DNA from: Spirochaetales bacterium
GTDB lineage: Bacteria; Spirochaetota; Spirochaetia; SZUA-6; JAFGRV01
Direction of reading: 5' to 3'
Assembly (NCBI GenBank): GCA_016934975.1
Contig: JAFGRV010000388.1
Location: 1-40,341 of the forward strand
Length of the DNA stretch: 40,341 nt
The translations under genes were made by a program, and so were the position numbers. The notes beneath the pieces are model-generated. The model worked only from the letters and a program-made list of their open reading frames with translations. It was not told where the DNA came from and did not search any database. Shown here in pieces: positions 25,368 through 34,355 of the stretch; the first letter of the stretch is position 1, and each line of letters begins with the position of its first letter.

Positions 25368-25827
25368 GGAGTACCTCCTTTTCCCTGGCGGAAAGACAAA
25401 TCTTAAATGCCTTTCCTTCGGCATCAAAGTAAAATGTTTTATACTGTTCCATCGCTTTAATTTTTGATATATCGGAAATAAGTTTTGGGAAGGTTGTGGA
25501 ATAATGTTCAGAGTGTTTATAAAATAGTTTTAAAAAATTCCCGGCGAGTACATTCAACAATTCCAGAAGACAATCACGAATATCGTTTTCCCCTAAATCT
25601 TTCCATTCGATACCGAAAATATTTTCACTTATCATTCTCGCGCACCCGGAGGAGAGGAAAAGAGCCATTTTGCCGGATTCAGGCTTATTATAGGAAACAT
25701 AAAGCACATAATGAGGTTTCAGGTTTAAATCGTCTTCATTAAGTGGTTGTGCATCGACGAATACCATATCTTCGAATGTAATCTTTGTGGCAAAAATGAC
25801 TGCCTTTCCAAGTTTCGAATCTTTCAT
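25360..25827 (-). CDS. CheX-family chemotaxis phosphatase (first copy)
   Basis: The 155-aa product carries D-x3-E-x2-N (DCLLELLN) and a Pro 21 residues on (TFPKLI), the CheC/CheX catalytic signature. It probably removes phosphate from one of the two small receivers on either side. GGGAGA lies 8 nt before the ATG. Its start shares a base with the stop of the upstream receiver (TAATG), and its end overlaps the downstream CheY gene by 8 nt, so all three are translationally coupled. Confidence 0.85.
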   Translation of the reverse strand: MKDSKLGKAVIFATKITFEDMVFVDAQPLNEDDLNLKPHYVLYVSYNKPESGKMALFLSSGCARMISENIFGIEWKDLGENDIRDCLLELLNVLAGNFLKLFYKHSEHYSTTFPKLISDISKIKAMEQYKTFYFDAEGKAFKICLSAREKEVLHG

Positions 25828-26204
25828 TATATTTCTCCCAAAGCTTCCCTCATCTTTAGCGGGGATAACGGCTTTTGTATGACCGTATGAGCCCCTGAAG
25901 TAATTAATTGCTCATCGATAAACGTATTACCCATACTTGTGATAACGATAACCGGTATCTGCTTTGTGTATTCATTACATTTCAGCTTAAGGACGAAGGT
26001 TTTACCATCCATCTTGGGCATTTTGAGGTCGGTAAATATTATATCGACGGTATTTTCCTTCAGGAACTCAAGGGCCGATATTCCGTCCTCTGCTTCAAAG
26101 AAAACGATGTTGGTGTACCCGGCAATTTCCAGACATCGTTTAATAATCATCCTGGCAGTTTTGGAATCATCTACGATGAGAATATTCTTCCAATCCATTT
26201 TCAT
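25827..26204 (-). CDS. Single-domain response regulator
   Basis: The 125-aa receiver-only protein has LIVDDSKTAR, phospho-Asp in IFTDLKMP, VIVITS and the Lys in VIQKPL, all complete. It has no output domain, so it either acts by protein contact like CheY or serves as a phosphate sink. GGAGG lies 6 nt before the ATG at 26204. It follows cheD by 13 nt and is coupled to the first CheX gene. Its pairing with a dedicated CheX-type phosphatase parallels the CheY-CheX pair further down. Confidence 0.92.
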   Translation of the reverse strand: MKMDWKNILIVDDSKTARMIIKRCLEIAGYTNIVFFEAEDGISALEFLKENTVDIIFTDLKMPKMDGKTFVLKLKCNEYTKQIPVIVITSMGNTFIDEQLITSGAHTVIQKPLSPLKMREALGEI

Positions 26205-26217
26205 ATTCAACCTCCAA

Positions 26218-26745
26218 TTAAAGCTCACGAATATAATTACCGGAAGATATCACAATTCTTCCCGTATCAACATAAAACGAAACGGTTCTGTAGGTAGTTC
26301 CGCCAATATCCTCATTTATTGGTCCCATGGCATATTTCCATAAATATCGTTTAATAGCCAGTATATTCCTTTTCCCGATATCAAATTCACTCTTCGAATT
26401 AAGAGTATTGGCTCCCCCGGCAATTTTAATCCAGACATCGGGTTTCGTTGCGCCCTGTTTTTTCATCAACTCAATAATCATGGGAAGTCCTGTATCGACA
26501 TAATAGCCGGGCATTCTGGCTGCTTTCGAAATGTCGACTTTGGAATCGGGAAGAGCAATATGAATAAGACTTCCGATGAGCTTTTTCGTATCATACATAA
26601 TGACAGCCACACATGATCCGAGGCCGCAGGTTTTCAGAATATCCTCCGGTTTTCCCGTGATTTTGTATTCGCCGATTCCGATATAATGAACATGGCCATT
26701 GTCATATCTATGAGACTGCTTCTGATGAACAAAATCCCTGTTCAT
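26218..26745 (-). CDS. cheD: CheD chemoreceptor glutamine deamidase
   Basis: The 175-aa protein has the CheD catalytic set: T39 and C45 in KTCGLGSCVAV and H62 in IHIALPDS. KIAGGAN and a later GKRN block are also family motifs. CheD deamidates glutamines in chemoreceptor signalling domains and, in systems with CheC, is held by CheC. It begins with an ATGA overlap with the 73-aa ORF upstream. Confidence 0.95.
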   Translation of the reverse strand: MNRDFVHQKQSHRYDNGHVHYIGIGEYKITGKPEDILKTCGLGSCVAVIMYDTKKLIGSLIHIALPDSKVDISKAARMPGYYVDTGLPMIIELMKKQGATKPDVWIKIAGGANTLNSKSEFDIGKRNILAIKRYLWKYAMGPINEDIGGTTYRTVSFYVDTGRIVISSGNYIREL

Positions 26746-26963
26746 ATCTTCACCTGCTGAAGCCGGTAATAATTATACCGAAAAACATTTAGTTTTTCGG
26801 TATTTCCAATAGTAATGGTTTTCCATTTCTTTATATCAAAAGCAAATAAACAAAACTGATAGTTTTTTTGCCGGGGAAAACCAATTAATTGGAGTATATC
26901 ATACGGATTCAATTTCCGTTTCACAGGTGATAGATTGATATCTTTAATTTGCAGACATCTCAT
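26742..26963 (-). CDS. Small uncharacterised protein between cheB and cheD
   Basis: The 73-aa product is basic, rich in aromatic residues and matches no family I know. The ATG at 26963 has GGAG 6 nt upstream. The ORF overlaps the 3' end of cheB by 20 nt and the start of cheD by 4 nt (ATGA), filling a gap of about 200 nt that would otherwise be empty in a tightly packed operon. That context argues it is translated. No signal peptide or membrane helix is evident. Confidence 0.6.
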   Translation of the reverse strand: MRCLQIKDINLSPVKRKLNPYDILQLIGFPRQKNYQFCLFAFDIKKWKTITIGNTEKLNVFRYNYYRLQQVKI

Positions 26964-28047
26964 TAACAACTCCTACAATCTTTTCTGCCATTCCATCGAT
27001 ATGCACTTTCATCTCCACTCCTCCCAATTCCAGGGCGGCCTTTGGCATACCATACACGACAGATGAGCTTTCATCTTGCCCAAAGGTCCGTGCTCCGGCA
27101 TTTTTCATATTCAACAATCCCCTGGCGCCATCTTTACCCATTCCGGTAAGGATTACCCCTATAGCATTTTGTCCTGCGCATTTTGCCACTGAATTAAATA
27201 ACACATCGACGGAAGGAGAGTGTCCATTTACTTTTTCATCTTCCCTGCATCGAACATAATAAAAACCGCCGGAACGGATAATCGAAAACTGATTCCCCCC
27301 GGGAGCGACCAGGACCCTTCCGAGGACGACCCTGTCCCCGTTTTTTGCTTCCGTAACCTCCATTTTTATTGTATTGTTCAGTTTCTCCGCGAATAATCGC
27401 GTAAAAACCGGGGGCATATGCTGGACAATCACCGTGCCGGGCATGTCCACCGGAAAATTCGATAATAAATTTGTTATCGCCACAACCCCTCCGGTGGAAG
27501 CACCTATTGCAATTATTTTATCTGTTGTCGTATGAAGAACTTTGGGAGCAGGATCGGCCGCGGTTGTTTTCAATTTATAAGTTTTCTTTTTCCACCCGGA
27601 CACATCAATCAAGGAAGCAATCTTGATTTTTTCTCGTAATTCTTCCATCATTTCCCCAAGTCCGGTGCTGATTTTTAAAGACGGTTTTAGCACAAAGTCT
27701 ATCGCCCCATTTTCCAGCGCATGAAGCGTGACAGAAGCACCGGGCTTTGAAAGAGAAGAAACAATAATAACCGGTAACGGATACTGGGGCATGAGGCGCT
27801 TCAGGAATTCAAGTCCATCCATCCGGGGCATTTCAATATCCAGGGTCAGAACGTCGGGCTTTAAAAACACGATTTTGTCTCTGGCAACATAGACGTCCTG
27901 TGCCGTTCCGACAACTTCAATCTCAGGATCCATTGATAATCCCTTTGAAAGTATTTCTCTCACAATTGCGGAATCATCAATAATCAATACCTTGATTTTC
28001 TTTTTTATGTTCTGTTCAGGTTGTTTGGATTCATTCGGTATTTTCAT
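26944..28047 (-). CDS. cheB: CheB protein-glutamate methylesterase
   Basis: The 367-aa product has an N-terminal receiver (D70 in LTLDIEMPRMDG, K121) and a C-terminal methylesterase with the catalytic triad S184 (GASTGG), H210 (VIVQHMPP) and D306 (TGMGKDGARG). Phosphorylation by CheA activates demethylation and deamidation of receptors, which provides adaptation. It overlaps cheR by 4 nt (ATGA), a standard coupling. Confidence 0.97.
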   Translation of the reverse strand: MKIPNESKQPEQNIKKKIKVLIIDDSAIVREILSKGLSMDPEIEVVGTAQDVYVARDKIVFLKPDVLTLDIEMPRMDGLEFLKRLMPQYPLPVIIVSSLSKPGASVTLHALENGAIDFVLKPSLKISTGLGEMMEELREKIKIASLIDVSGWKKKTYKLKTTAADPAPKVLHTTTDKIIAIGASTGGVVAITNLLSNFPVDMPGTVIVQHMPPVFTRLFAEKLNNTIKMEVTEAKNGDRVVLGRVLVAPGGNQFSIIRSGGFYYVRCREDEKVNGHSPSVDVLFNSVAKCAGQNAIGVILTGMGKDGARGLLNMKNAGARTFGQDESSSVVYGMPKAALELGGVEMKVHIDGMAEKIVGVVNEMSAN

Positions 28048-28904
28048 ATTCTTCTGTAGACCGCCGGTTTCATATATTCAAAATCCCCGGATACCCGTCC
28101 GAGAGACTCCGAGTGACCGATAAAGATATAAGAATGAGGTTCCATATGTCTATACAATTTTTTTACCAGGCTTTCTCTTGTCTTCTGATCAAAATAAATC
28201 ATAACATTCCTTAAGAAAATGATATGAAACTTTTTCTTAAAAGGAAAGGTATCACTCATAAGGTTAAGGCGCTTAAAAAGAATCATACGTTTCATTCGAT
28301 TGTCAACTTTATAGATATTCTCCTTATTCTTTTTTAAATACTTATTCATCAGATGCGGTGGTACATGTTTCACTTTTTCATAAGGATATTCTCCTGTGAT
28401 GGCGTCATGTAAAGCAGAATCGGAGATATCAGTTGCGAGAATTCCAATATCCCACTCTCCGATAGTAAAACCAAAAAACTCATCGAGGATAAATGCCAGT
28501 GAATATGCCTCTTCTCCACCTGCACACCCGGCACACCAGATCCTTATTTCCTTCTCTCCATTACATTTCATTTTTCTCACAAGCTCGGGTAGTATGCATA
28601 TTCGAAGATAATCAAAATGTTCCTTTTCCCGGAACAGAAACGAGTGGTTCGTCGATAAACGGTCGATCATCGAGAGAAGACTGCGGCCGGTGGGATCACC
28701 GACCACAGCTTCATAATAAGCCTTAAAACTTTTAAATCCGTTGTCCTTAATAATTTTGTTCAGTCTGCCCCGTACCAGAGCTACCTTGCTGTCGGTGAGA
28801 TTAATCCCGAAATTGTCATATACCAACTCCGCGATCTTTTCAAATTCATTCCTGGTAATGTCCAGTAATCCGTCAAGGTTCCGGCTATTGTTAAGGCTCA
28901 CCAT
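28044..28904 (-). CDS. cheR: CheR chemoreceptor methyltransferase
   Basis: The 286-aa product has the helical N-terminal CheR domain, STNHSFLFRE, the SAM-binding IWCAGCAGGEEAYSLA and FLRNVMIYFD. It methylates receptor glutamates. Compared with my memory of the E. coli enzyme, the beta-subdomain (the KKNKENIYKV region) appears about three residues shorter, which is the type described as not binding receptor pentapeptides. GGGAGA lies before the ATG, 12 nt after the chemoreceptor stop. Confidence 0.96.
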   Translation of the reverse strand: MVSLNNSRNLDGLLDITRNEFEKIAELVYDNFGINLTDSKVALVRGRLNKIIKDNGFKSFKAYYEAVVGDPTGRSLLSMIDRLSTNHSFLFREKEHFDYLRICILPELVRKMKCNGEKEIRIWCAGCAGGEEAYSLAFILDEFFGFTIGEWDIGILATDISDSALHDAITGEYPYEKVKHVPPHLMNKYLKKNKENIYKVDNRMKRMILFKRLNLMSDTFPFKKKFHIIFLRNVMIYFDQKTRESLVKKLYRHMEPHSYIFIGHSESLGRVSGDFEYMKPAVYRRI

Positions 28905-28916
28905 GAATATTCTCCC

Positions 28917-31208
28917 TTAAAACTTGCCGTAATTATCATCATCCAATGCAATGACATCTTCCGGTTTTGTATGTTTCTCTTTCACGATGGTTACTCCTGT
29001 CGATCTATTCCCATTTCCGGGAGTATGATGCACAATTCCCGCTTCTTTCATTCGTGCGATCTCATCATGAACCAATTTATGTAATAATTCACTCGGGACC
29101 TCGAAGCGTACATCTTTTTCGAGTTTCTTATGTCCATTTTCCGCGAGCTTAAATTGGGCTATTAATGCTCTGAGCTGCTGGGCTTGTGAGGCAAGTTCTT
29201 CCGCGGCAGAGGCGCTCTCTTCCGCGTTCGCCGTATTGGACTGTGTTACCTGGTCGATCTGATCCAGCCCGCTGTTAATCTCTTCTATTCCGATTGACTG
29301 CTCTTTGCTCGCGATGGTAATCTCTTCCACAAGGTCCGCTACTTTCGAAGCTCCCGTAACGATCGCTTCAAGTTGTTCTGCTGTCGCTGTTGCTGCCTGG
29401 TTTCCCAGTTCGATATTCTTTATCGATGCTTCCACCATTTCCGTGGTTTCTTTGACGGAACTTGCGCTTTTCACGGCAAGGTTACGCACTTCTTCGGCGA
29501 CAACAGCAAATCCCTTTCCGTACTTTCCCGCCCGGGCAGCTTCCACATTAGCGTTTAATGCCAGAAGATTTATCTGAAACGCGATATCATCAATAATTTT
29601 TACAATTTTTTTAATTGCGTCCGACGATGCGTTTATCTTTTGCATTGATACGACCAGTTCTTTCATCCTGTTATTTCCGTTTTCCGCGTTCTCTTTTGCT
29701 TTTTTTGCAAGAGAATTTGCCTGTTTCGCGTTTTCCGAATTCTGTTTGGATTGATTGGCGACCTCATTAATGGATGCTGATATTTCTTCCAGAGATCCTG
29801 CCTGTTCGGAAGCCCCTTGCGACAGGGATTGACTGGACTTGGAAACCTGATCCGATCCCGATGCAACTTGCTCAATCGCCGCGTTTACCTGACCGAGAAT
29901 GTCATTGAGCGATCTCACCATGACATCAAAAGCATTTGCAAACTTATCCTTATCCGATTCAAATCTCACCTTAAGACTTAAGTCACCATTTGCAATTTTA
30001 TCAAGTTCGGCGGATTTGGCCTTCAGTGTCCCGACGATCCTGTTAAAGACATCGATAATGATACCGATCTCATCTTTGGATTTTCCGACAATGTCGTTTT
30101 CCGGGAAATCACCTTTTACAATCATTTCACCTGCGGAAACAACCTGTAATAATGGTTTGGAAATACTTTTGGAAAAGAGAATAGAAACAATGACAACTAA
30201 AATAAGGATCCCCACAACAATGATAAGAATAAAGCCGATTAGATCGTTCACCGGCTCATTTATCTCCGCCAAAGTCTTTGTCGCGAATATTCCCCACTTA
30301 AGACCTTTAATCGCAAGGGGATCATACGAAACAATCTCCTTTACACCACCAGATGTAATCATTACCTCCTGTCCTATTTCCCCGCGAAAGAGAGTCTTCT
30401 CGATTATAGAATCCGTTTTCTTATCTCCCAGTTTTTCATTCTTTACCGACCGGTCGCATCGCAAAGACGTAGTGCCATCTGCATCGACCCCGACGATATA
30501 GGTATTCCCGGTCCTTCCCATTCCCGTATTGGCAAGCATCATTTCATTTATCTTGTCTGTGGGTAATTGAATAGCCACATACCCATAAAGCTCATTCTGA
30601 TTACTCACCAGGCTTGCGATCATAAAAGCGGCAAACTCACCACCTTTGGGACTATATGGTTCAAAATCGGTGATGATAATGTTCTCCTTATCCGTACTCT
30701 TTTGAATGAGTGCAAAGGCTTTCCCCAGGGAATTGTTCGCGATATTACTTTCGGGAATAATCATGCCGAGATCCGAATTTTTTTTCACCGTATATACGAT
30801 ATCCCCGGCTGTGTGGAGTAATAAAAGGTCATCGAGACCGAAATCAGTAATAATATCCTGCATACGGGAGTCATATTTTTTTGCCAGTTTTCTCCACCTG
30901 TCGGAATTAATCGTATCCCCCTCTTCTTCAAATGCATTATCCAGTTCGGAAATAGCCTGAAATATATACGGATCATCTTTTAGTATCTTTAATTTTAATT
31001 CAAGCTCTTTAAAATAATCTTCTATTTCATATTTTTTAATCATCTGTACCGCTTCAAGCTTATCTTCTTCCTGAGTTTGCAGGGCATGAGACACTTGTAA
31101 AATTGTTACTATTGTTAAGGAACCGATCGAAACAAAACTCACCAGAATAAATATTGCAAGGATCTTTCCTCCCACACTCCGGATAAATGAATTTCTCTTC
31201 ACTTCCAT
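28917..31208 (-). CDS. Transmembrane chemoreceptor with Cache-type sensor and C-terminal tail
   Basis: The 763-aa receptor has TM1 (about 11-33), a periplasmic Cache-like domain (about 35-320; [15 protein letters not shown] is typical), TM2 (about 324-350), HAMP, and a signalling hairpin. The tip is [23 protein letters not shown], followed by [16 protein letters not shown]. After the helices comes a flexible tail of about 80 residues ending NYGKF, which fits the x-aromatic-x2-aromatic pattern of receptor pentapeptides that bind CheR or CheB. GGAGG lies 6 nt before the ATG. It is embedded between cheW and cheR, so it is probably the main input of this array. Confidence 0.95.
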   Translation of the reverse strand: MEVKRNSFIRSVGGKILAIFILVSFVSIGSLTIVTILQVSHALQTQEEDKLEAVQMIKKYEIEDYFKELELKLKILKDDPYIFQAISELDNAFEEEGDTINSDRWRKLAKKYDSRMQDIITDFGLDDLLLLHTAGDIVYTVKKNSDLGMIIPESNIANNSLGKAFALIQKSTDKENIIITDFEPYSPKGGEFAAFMIASLVSNQNELYGYVAIQLPTDKINEMMLANTGMGRTGNTYIVGVDADGTTSLRCDRSVKNEKLGDKKTDSIIEKTLFRGEIGQEVMITSGGVKEIVSYDPLAIKGLKWGIFATKTLAEINEPVNDLIGFILIIVVGILILVVIVSILFSKSISKPLLQVVSAGEMIVKGDFPENDIVGKSKDEIGIIIDVFNRIVGTLKAKSAELDKIANGDLSLKVRFESDKDKFANAFDVMVRSLNDILGQVNAAIEQVASGSDQVSKSSQSLSQGASEQAGSLEEISASINEVANQSKQNSENAKQANSLAKKAKENAENGNNRMKELVVSMQKINASSDAIKKIVKIIDDIAFQINLLALNANVEAARAGKYGKGFAVVAEEVRNLAVKSASSVKETTEMVEASIKNIELGNQAATATAEQLEAIVTGASKVADLVEEITIASKEQSIGIEEINSGLDQIDQVTQSNTANAEESASAAEELASQAQQLRALIAQFKLAENGHKKLEKDVRFEVPSELLHKLVHDEIARMKEAGIVHHTPGNGNRSTGVTIVKEKHTKPEDVIALDDDNYGKF

Positions 31209-31234
31209 ACTTTTCCTCCCTTATAAAAATCTTT

Positions 31235-31738
31235 CTACACCTTTTCCTTGATTTTCTCCAATTCCCCTTCAAAAAGGATCTTGTTCACATCAAGTAAAAT
31301 TTTAACCGAATCACCGACTTTCCCCAGACCGGATATATAGCGGTGATGCCCGTTATCTTCCTTAAACTGCGGCGGGGGTTCGATATCCTGTTCCAGGATA
31401 TCATGAACTTCCGCGACAGTATCGACAATAAAACCCACGGATGTCCCGTCGATGTTCACATTGATAATGCAGGTCCTGTCATCATGGACGCGCTCTTTCA
31501 TACCGAAACGCAGCCGCACATCCATCACGGGAATCACTTTTCCTCTTAAGTTTATGACTCCTTTTACATATGCCGGCATGTCCGGCACTTCCGTAATTCG
31601 CTGGAGTTCGATAATTTCCGTTACATATTCAATGCCGATACCATAGACCTCATTCCCGATATTAAAGAGCAGAAACTTATTGGCCTGGGTGTCGAGATCG
31701 TCATCGTCCAACATCTCTTCATCGATGATCTCACTCAT
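31235..31738 (-). CDS. cheW: CheW coupling protein
   Basis: The 167-aa product is a single CheW domain: FLLFNIGNEVYGIGIEYV, ITEVPDMPAYVKGVINLRGKVIPV split over residues 55-80, and VGFIVDTVAEV. It bridges receptors and CheA in the array. An acidic N-terminal extension (about 17 residues, EEMLDDDDL) is present. GGAGG lies 7 nt before the ATG. It is 26 nt upstream of the chemoreceptor gene and 94 nt downstream of cheA. Confidence 0.96.
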   Translation of the reverse strand: MSEIIDEEMLDDDDLDTQANKFLLFNIGNEVYGIGIEYVTEIIELQRITEVPDMPAYVKGVINLRGKVIPVMDVRLRFGMKERVHDDRTCIINVNIDGTSVGFIVDTVAEVHDILEQDIEPPPQFKEDNGHHRYISGLGKVGDSVKILLDVNKILFEGELEKIKEKV

Positions 31739-31832
31739 ATGCCTTCCTCCTTATATTAATATGTAATGCAATAACAAATCATGAATACTTCACAATTACA
31801 CCATCGCCTGTACTTTATTTCTAAAGCGGATG

Positions 31833-34355
31833 TTATTGATGCCCATGAAGGAGCATATCAGTTATAATCGTATGGGTATCGATTATAAGGTTAACTTCCC
31901 CGCCGTTCGAAATAGTACACCCCGAAACACCTCTCATAGTATCTAAATAATCAGGGAGCGCTTTAATGACAATCTGCTGAAAGGATAAAATCTCGTCCAC
32001 TAAAAATCCGGCATAATTTCTGTCAGAATCTCCGGATATAACAATGATACCTTCTGCTGTTGAATGAAATGCCGGGGAAACCTTAAAATATGTACTCAAA
32101 TTGATAATAGGAATAATCCGCTCCCTGAGTTTTAAGACTTCTTTTTTACCATCCGTCACGGTTATTTGAGAGTCCGCGGCCTTATGGAATTCGCTGATAT
32201 CATTGATGGGGATAGCAAGGGTGAGATTACCCACCTTCACAACAACTCCATCGATGATAGCAAGGGTGAGGGGAATTTTTAATACAATGGACGTCCCTTC
32301 TCCTTCTTTACCGGAAACGGAAATTTTACCCCTCAGTTTATCAATATTGCGCTTTACCACATCCAGGCCGACACCACGGCCGGAAATCTTCGAGACTTTT
32401 TCCGCTGTTGAAAATCCGGGTTTGAAGATCAATTGCCATACTTCATGATCCGGTATTCCGGTATTATCTTCCGTAAGAAGCCCCATGCGCAGCGCTCTCT
32501 GTATTATCTTTTCCCTGCAAAGACCTGCTCCGTCATCTTCGATGGTAATCCAAATCTCATTTCCTTCATATTTTGCATCAAGATGAATTACTCCTTCTTC
32601 GCTTTTCCCCTGCATGATTCTTCTTTGACTATCTTCTATACCATGATCTATGGAATTTCGTATTAAATGAATGAGAGGATCCGAGAGCATCTCAAGGATA
32701 CTCCTGTCCATTTCCGTTTCCTGGCCGCTTATAATAAAATTTATTTGCTTATGAAACTGCGCCGAAAGGTCACGTACAAGTCTCCGCATTTTATTAAAAA
32801 GACCCTCCAGGGGAACCATCCGGACAGATAAAATGATTTCCTGCATTTCCCGGGTAATTTTTGACAAGTATGATGCGCTGCTTACGAATCCCGGCATTTC
32901 GATTTTTTTAAGATCTGGATGATTAATAACCATGGCTTCGGCTGTTACCAATTCTCCCATAAGATTAAAAAGAGAATCCAGTTTTTCCATATCCACCCGA
33001 ATATCCCATTTTTTTACGGCATAATAGGAATAATTGACATTCTCATTCCCGCCTTCCTTATGCTGCAAATCGATTGCCCGATTGACCGCTTCCTCACTTA
33101 CATGATTTTCATCGATAAGTATTTCCCCTAATTTTCTGTCCTGCTTTTTTAAAGCCACCTCCAGGACATCCTCGGAAATGACTCCCATATCGACAAGAAT
33201 TTTTCCCAAGAGTTTATGTTTCCCCCGGCTTTCATCCGGGTCTTTCGTTTTATCTGAAATTGAATTGACGAATCTCTTAATCGTATCAAGAAGATTGAGT
33301 AATGTTGAGATCGTGCTTGCTGTAATGGTTGCTTTATTTTCACGGATTTCAGACAAGATAGATTCAATCCGCATGGTCTGCTGTTCTATCTCACTATAAT
33401 TAAAAAACCCGGCGTTTCCCTTAATACTGTGAATAAGCCTGAAAGCCTCTCCCACGGCTTCAGTGTTGCCGGGGGATCCTTCAATCTCCAGGATATAATT
33501 CTCAATCTTATCCAGGAAATCGGTTGTTTCCGAAATAAACTTATTGACAAGTTCATCCGTAATAAGGTCATTTTCGGAAATTCTGCTTTGCAGTTTTTTC
33601 AAATCCACTTGTTGTATTTTATCCGGTGAAGCACATACCGCATCCGCAATTATATCCGGATCAAGTACTGTAGAATAAAGAATACAATACTGCATTTCCA
33701 CAGGAAGTCCTTCATGTAAATCCTTAAATGGCGTATTCACCTTTGCGAGCAGAATATTACCGGTTTTTATCAACTTATTTATAAGTGTGACAGGCGTTAT
33801 TTTCTTCTCATCCAGAAGTACTTTCAAATCATATTTGATACAATAGAGATAATCATGATGCCGGGGTATCATATCGAGGACTTGTCTGTCTATTTGTTGA
33901 TGAAGTGTGTTACCCAGATTATCGACAAGAGTTACAGGAGATTCTTTTATATGCTTTGAATCCGGGACTTGTGTATCATGTAATATTCTATTGAGTACAG
34001 CTATTTTTCCCGATATATCCTTTATATCACTCTGTTCTATATCATTTATGAGTTCATCTACAAGATCGATACCGCCTAACAAGATATCAACAATATCCGA
34101 ATCAGGTATTATTTTTCCTGTTCGCACACGGGAAAGAATTGCTTCCATGACATGAGAAAGCTCACCTATATTGATAAGCTGAAAAAAACCGGCATTCCCC
34201 TTTATTGTGTGAATGACACGGAATATATTGTCTATTAATTCCTTATGCGGCTTTTCCTTTTGTGATTCAAGGGCCAATAAATCGGTTTGCAGCGATTCCA
34301 GGTGTTCCTTGGTTTCTGTTACAAATTCTTTTATTAAACCCCGGTCAAAATTCAA
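31833..34355 (-). CDS. cheA: CheA histidine kinase with two Hpt domains and an MshEN-like insert
   Basis: The 840-aa kinase has Hpt1 (H49 in IHTIKGNAGFF), a P2-like segment (about 165-245) and a second Hpt (H309 in IHSIKGNAGFF). Residues 382-431 form a helical doublet (LLGKILVDMGVISE, then KLGEILIDENHVSE) resembling the GspE/MshE N-terminal repeat. The dimerisation domain follows (about 448-530), then HATPase_c (RNSIDHGIE, DDGAGL, SGRGVGLDVV) and a CheW-like P5 (about 693-840). All kinase motifs are intact. The start codon is TTG with AAGGAGG 5 nt upstream, placed directly after the previous stop codon and in the same frame. CheA should phosphorylate CheY, CheB, the second receiver and perhaps the receiver-PP2C protein. 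Confidence 0.95.
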   Translation of the reverse strand: MNFDRGLIKEFVTETKEHLESLQTDLLALESQKEKPHKELIDNIFRVIHTIKGNAGFFQLINIGELSHVMEAILSRVRTGKIIPDSDIVDILLGGIDLVDELINDIEQSDIKDISGKIAVLNRILHDTQVPDSKHIKESPVTLVDNLGNTLHQQIDRQVLDMIPRHHDYLYCIKYDLKVLLDEKKITPVTLINKLIKTGNILLAKVNTPFKDLHEGLPVEMQYCILYSTVLDPDIIADAVCASPDKIQQVDLKKLQSRISENDLITDELVNKFISETTDFLDKIENYILEIEGSPGNTEAVGEAFRLIHSIKGNAGFFNYSEIEQQTMRIESILSEIRENKATITASTISTLLNLLDTIKRFVNSISDKTKDPDESRGKHKLLGKILVDMGVISEDVLEVALKKQDRKLGEILIDENHVSEEAVNRAIDLQHKEGGNENVNYSYYAVKKWDIRVDMEKLDSLFNLMGELVTAEAMVINHPDLKKIEMPGFVSSASYLSKITREMQEIILSVRMVPLEGLFNKMRRLVRDLSAQFHKQINFIISGQETEMDRSILEMLSDPLIHLIRNSIDHGIEDSQRRIMQGKSEEGVIHLDAKYEGNEIWITIEDDGAGLCREKIIQRALRMGLLTEDNTGIPDHEVWQLIFKPGFSTAEKVSKISGRGVGLDVVKRNIDKLRGKISVSGKEGEGTSIVLKIPLTLAIIDGVVVKVGNLTLAIPINDISEFHKAADSQITVTDGKKEVLKLRERIIPIINLSTYFKVSPAFHSTAEGIIVISGDSDRNYAGFLVDEILSFQQIVIKALPDYLDTMRGVSGCTISNGGEVNLIIDTHTIITDMLLHGHQ

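Noticed and set aside
29899-30501. 200-codon open frame antisense to the chemoreceptor gene
   Set aside because: Low-complexity Ser/Ile/Phe-rich translation and full overlap with an unambiguous chemoreceptor gene.
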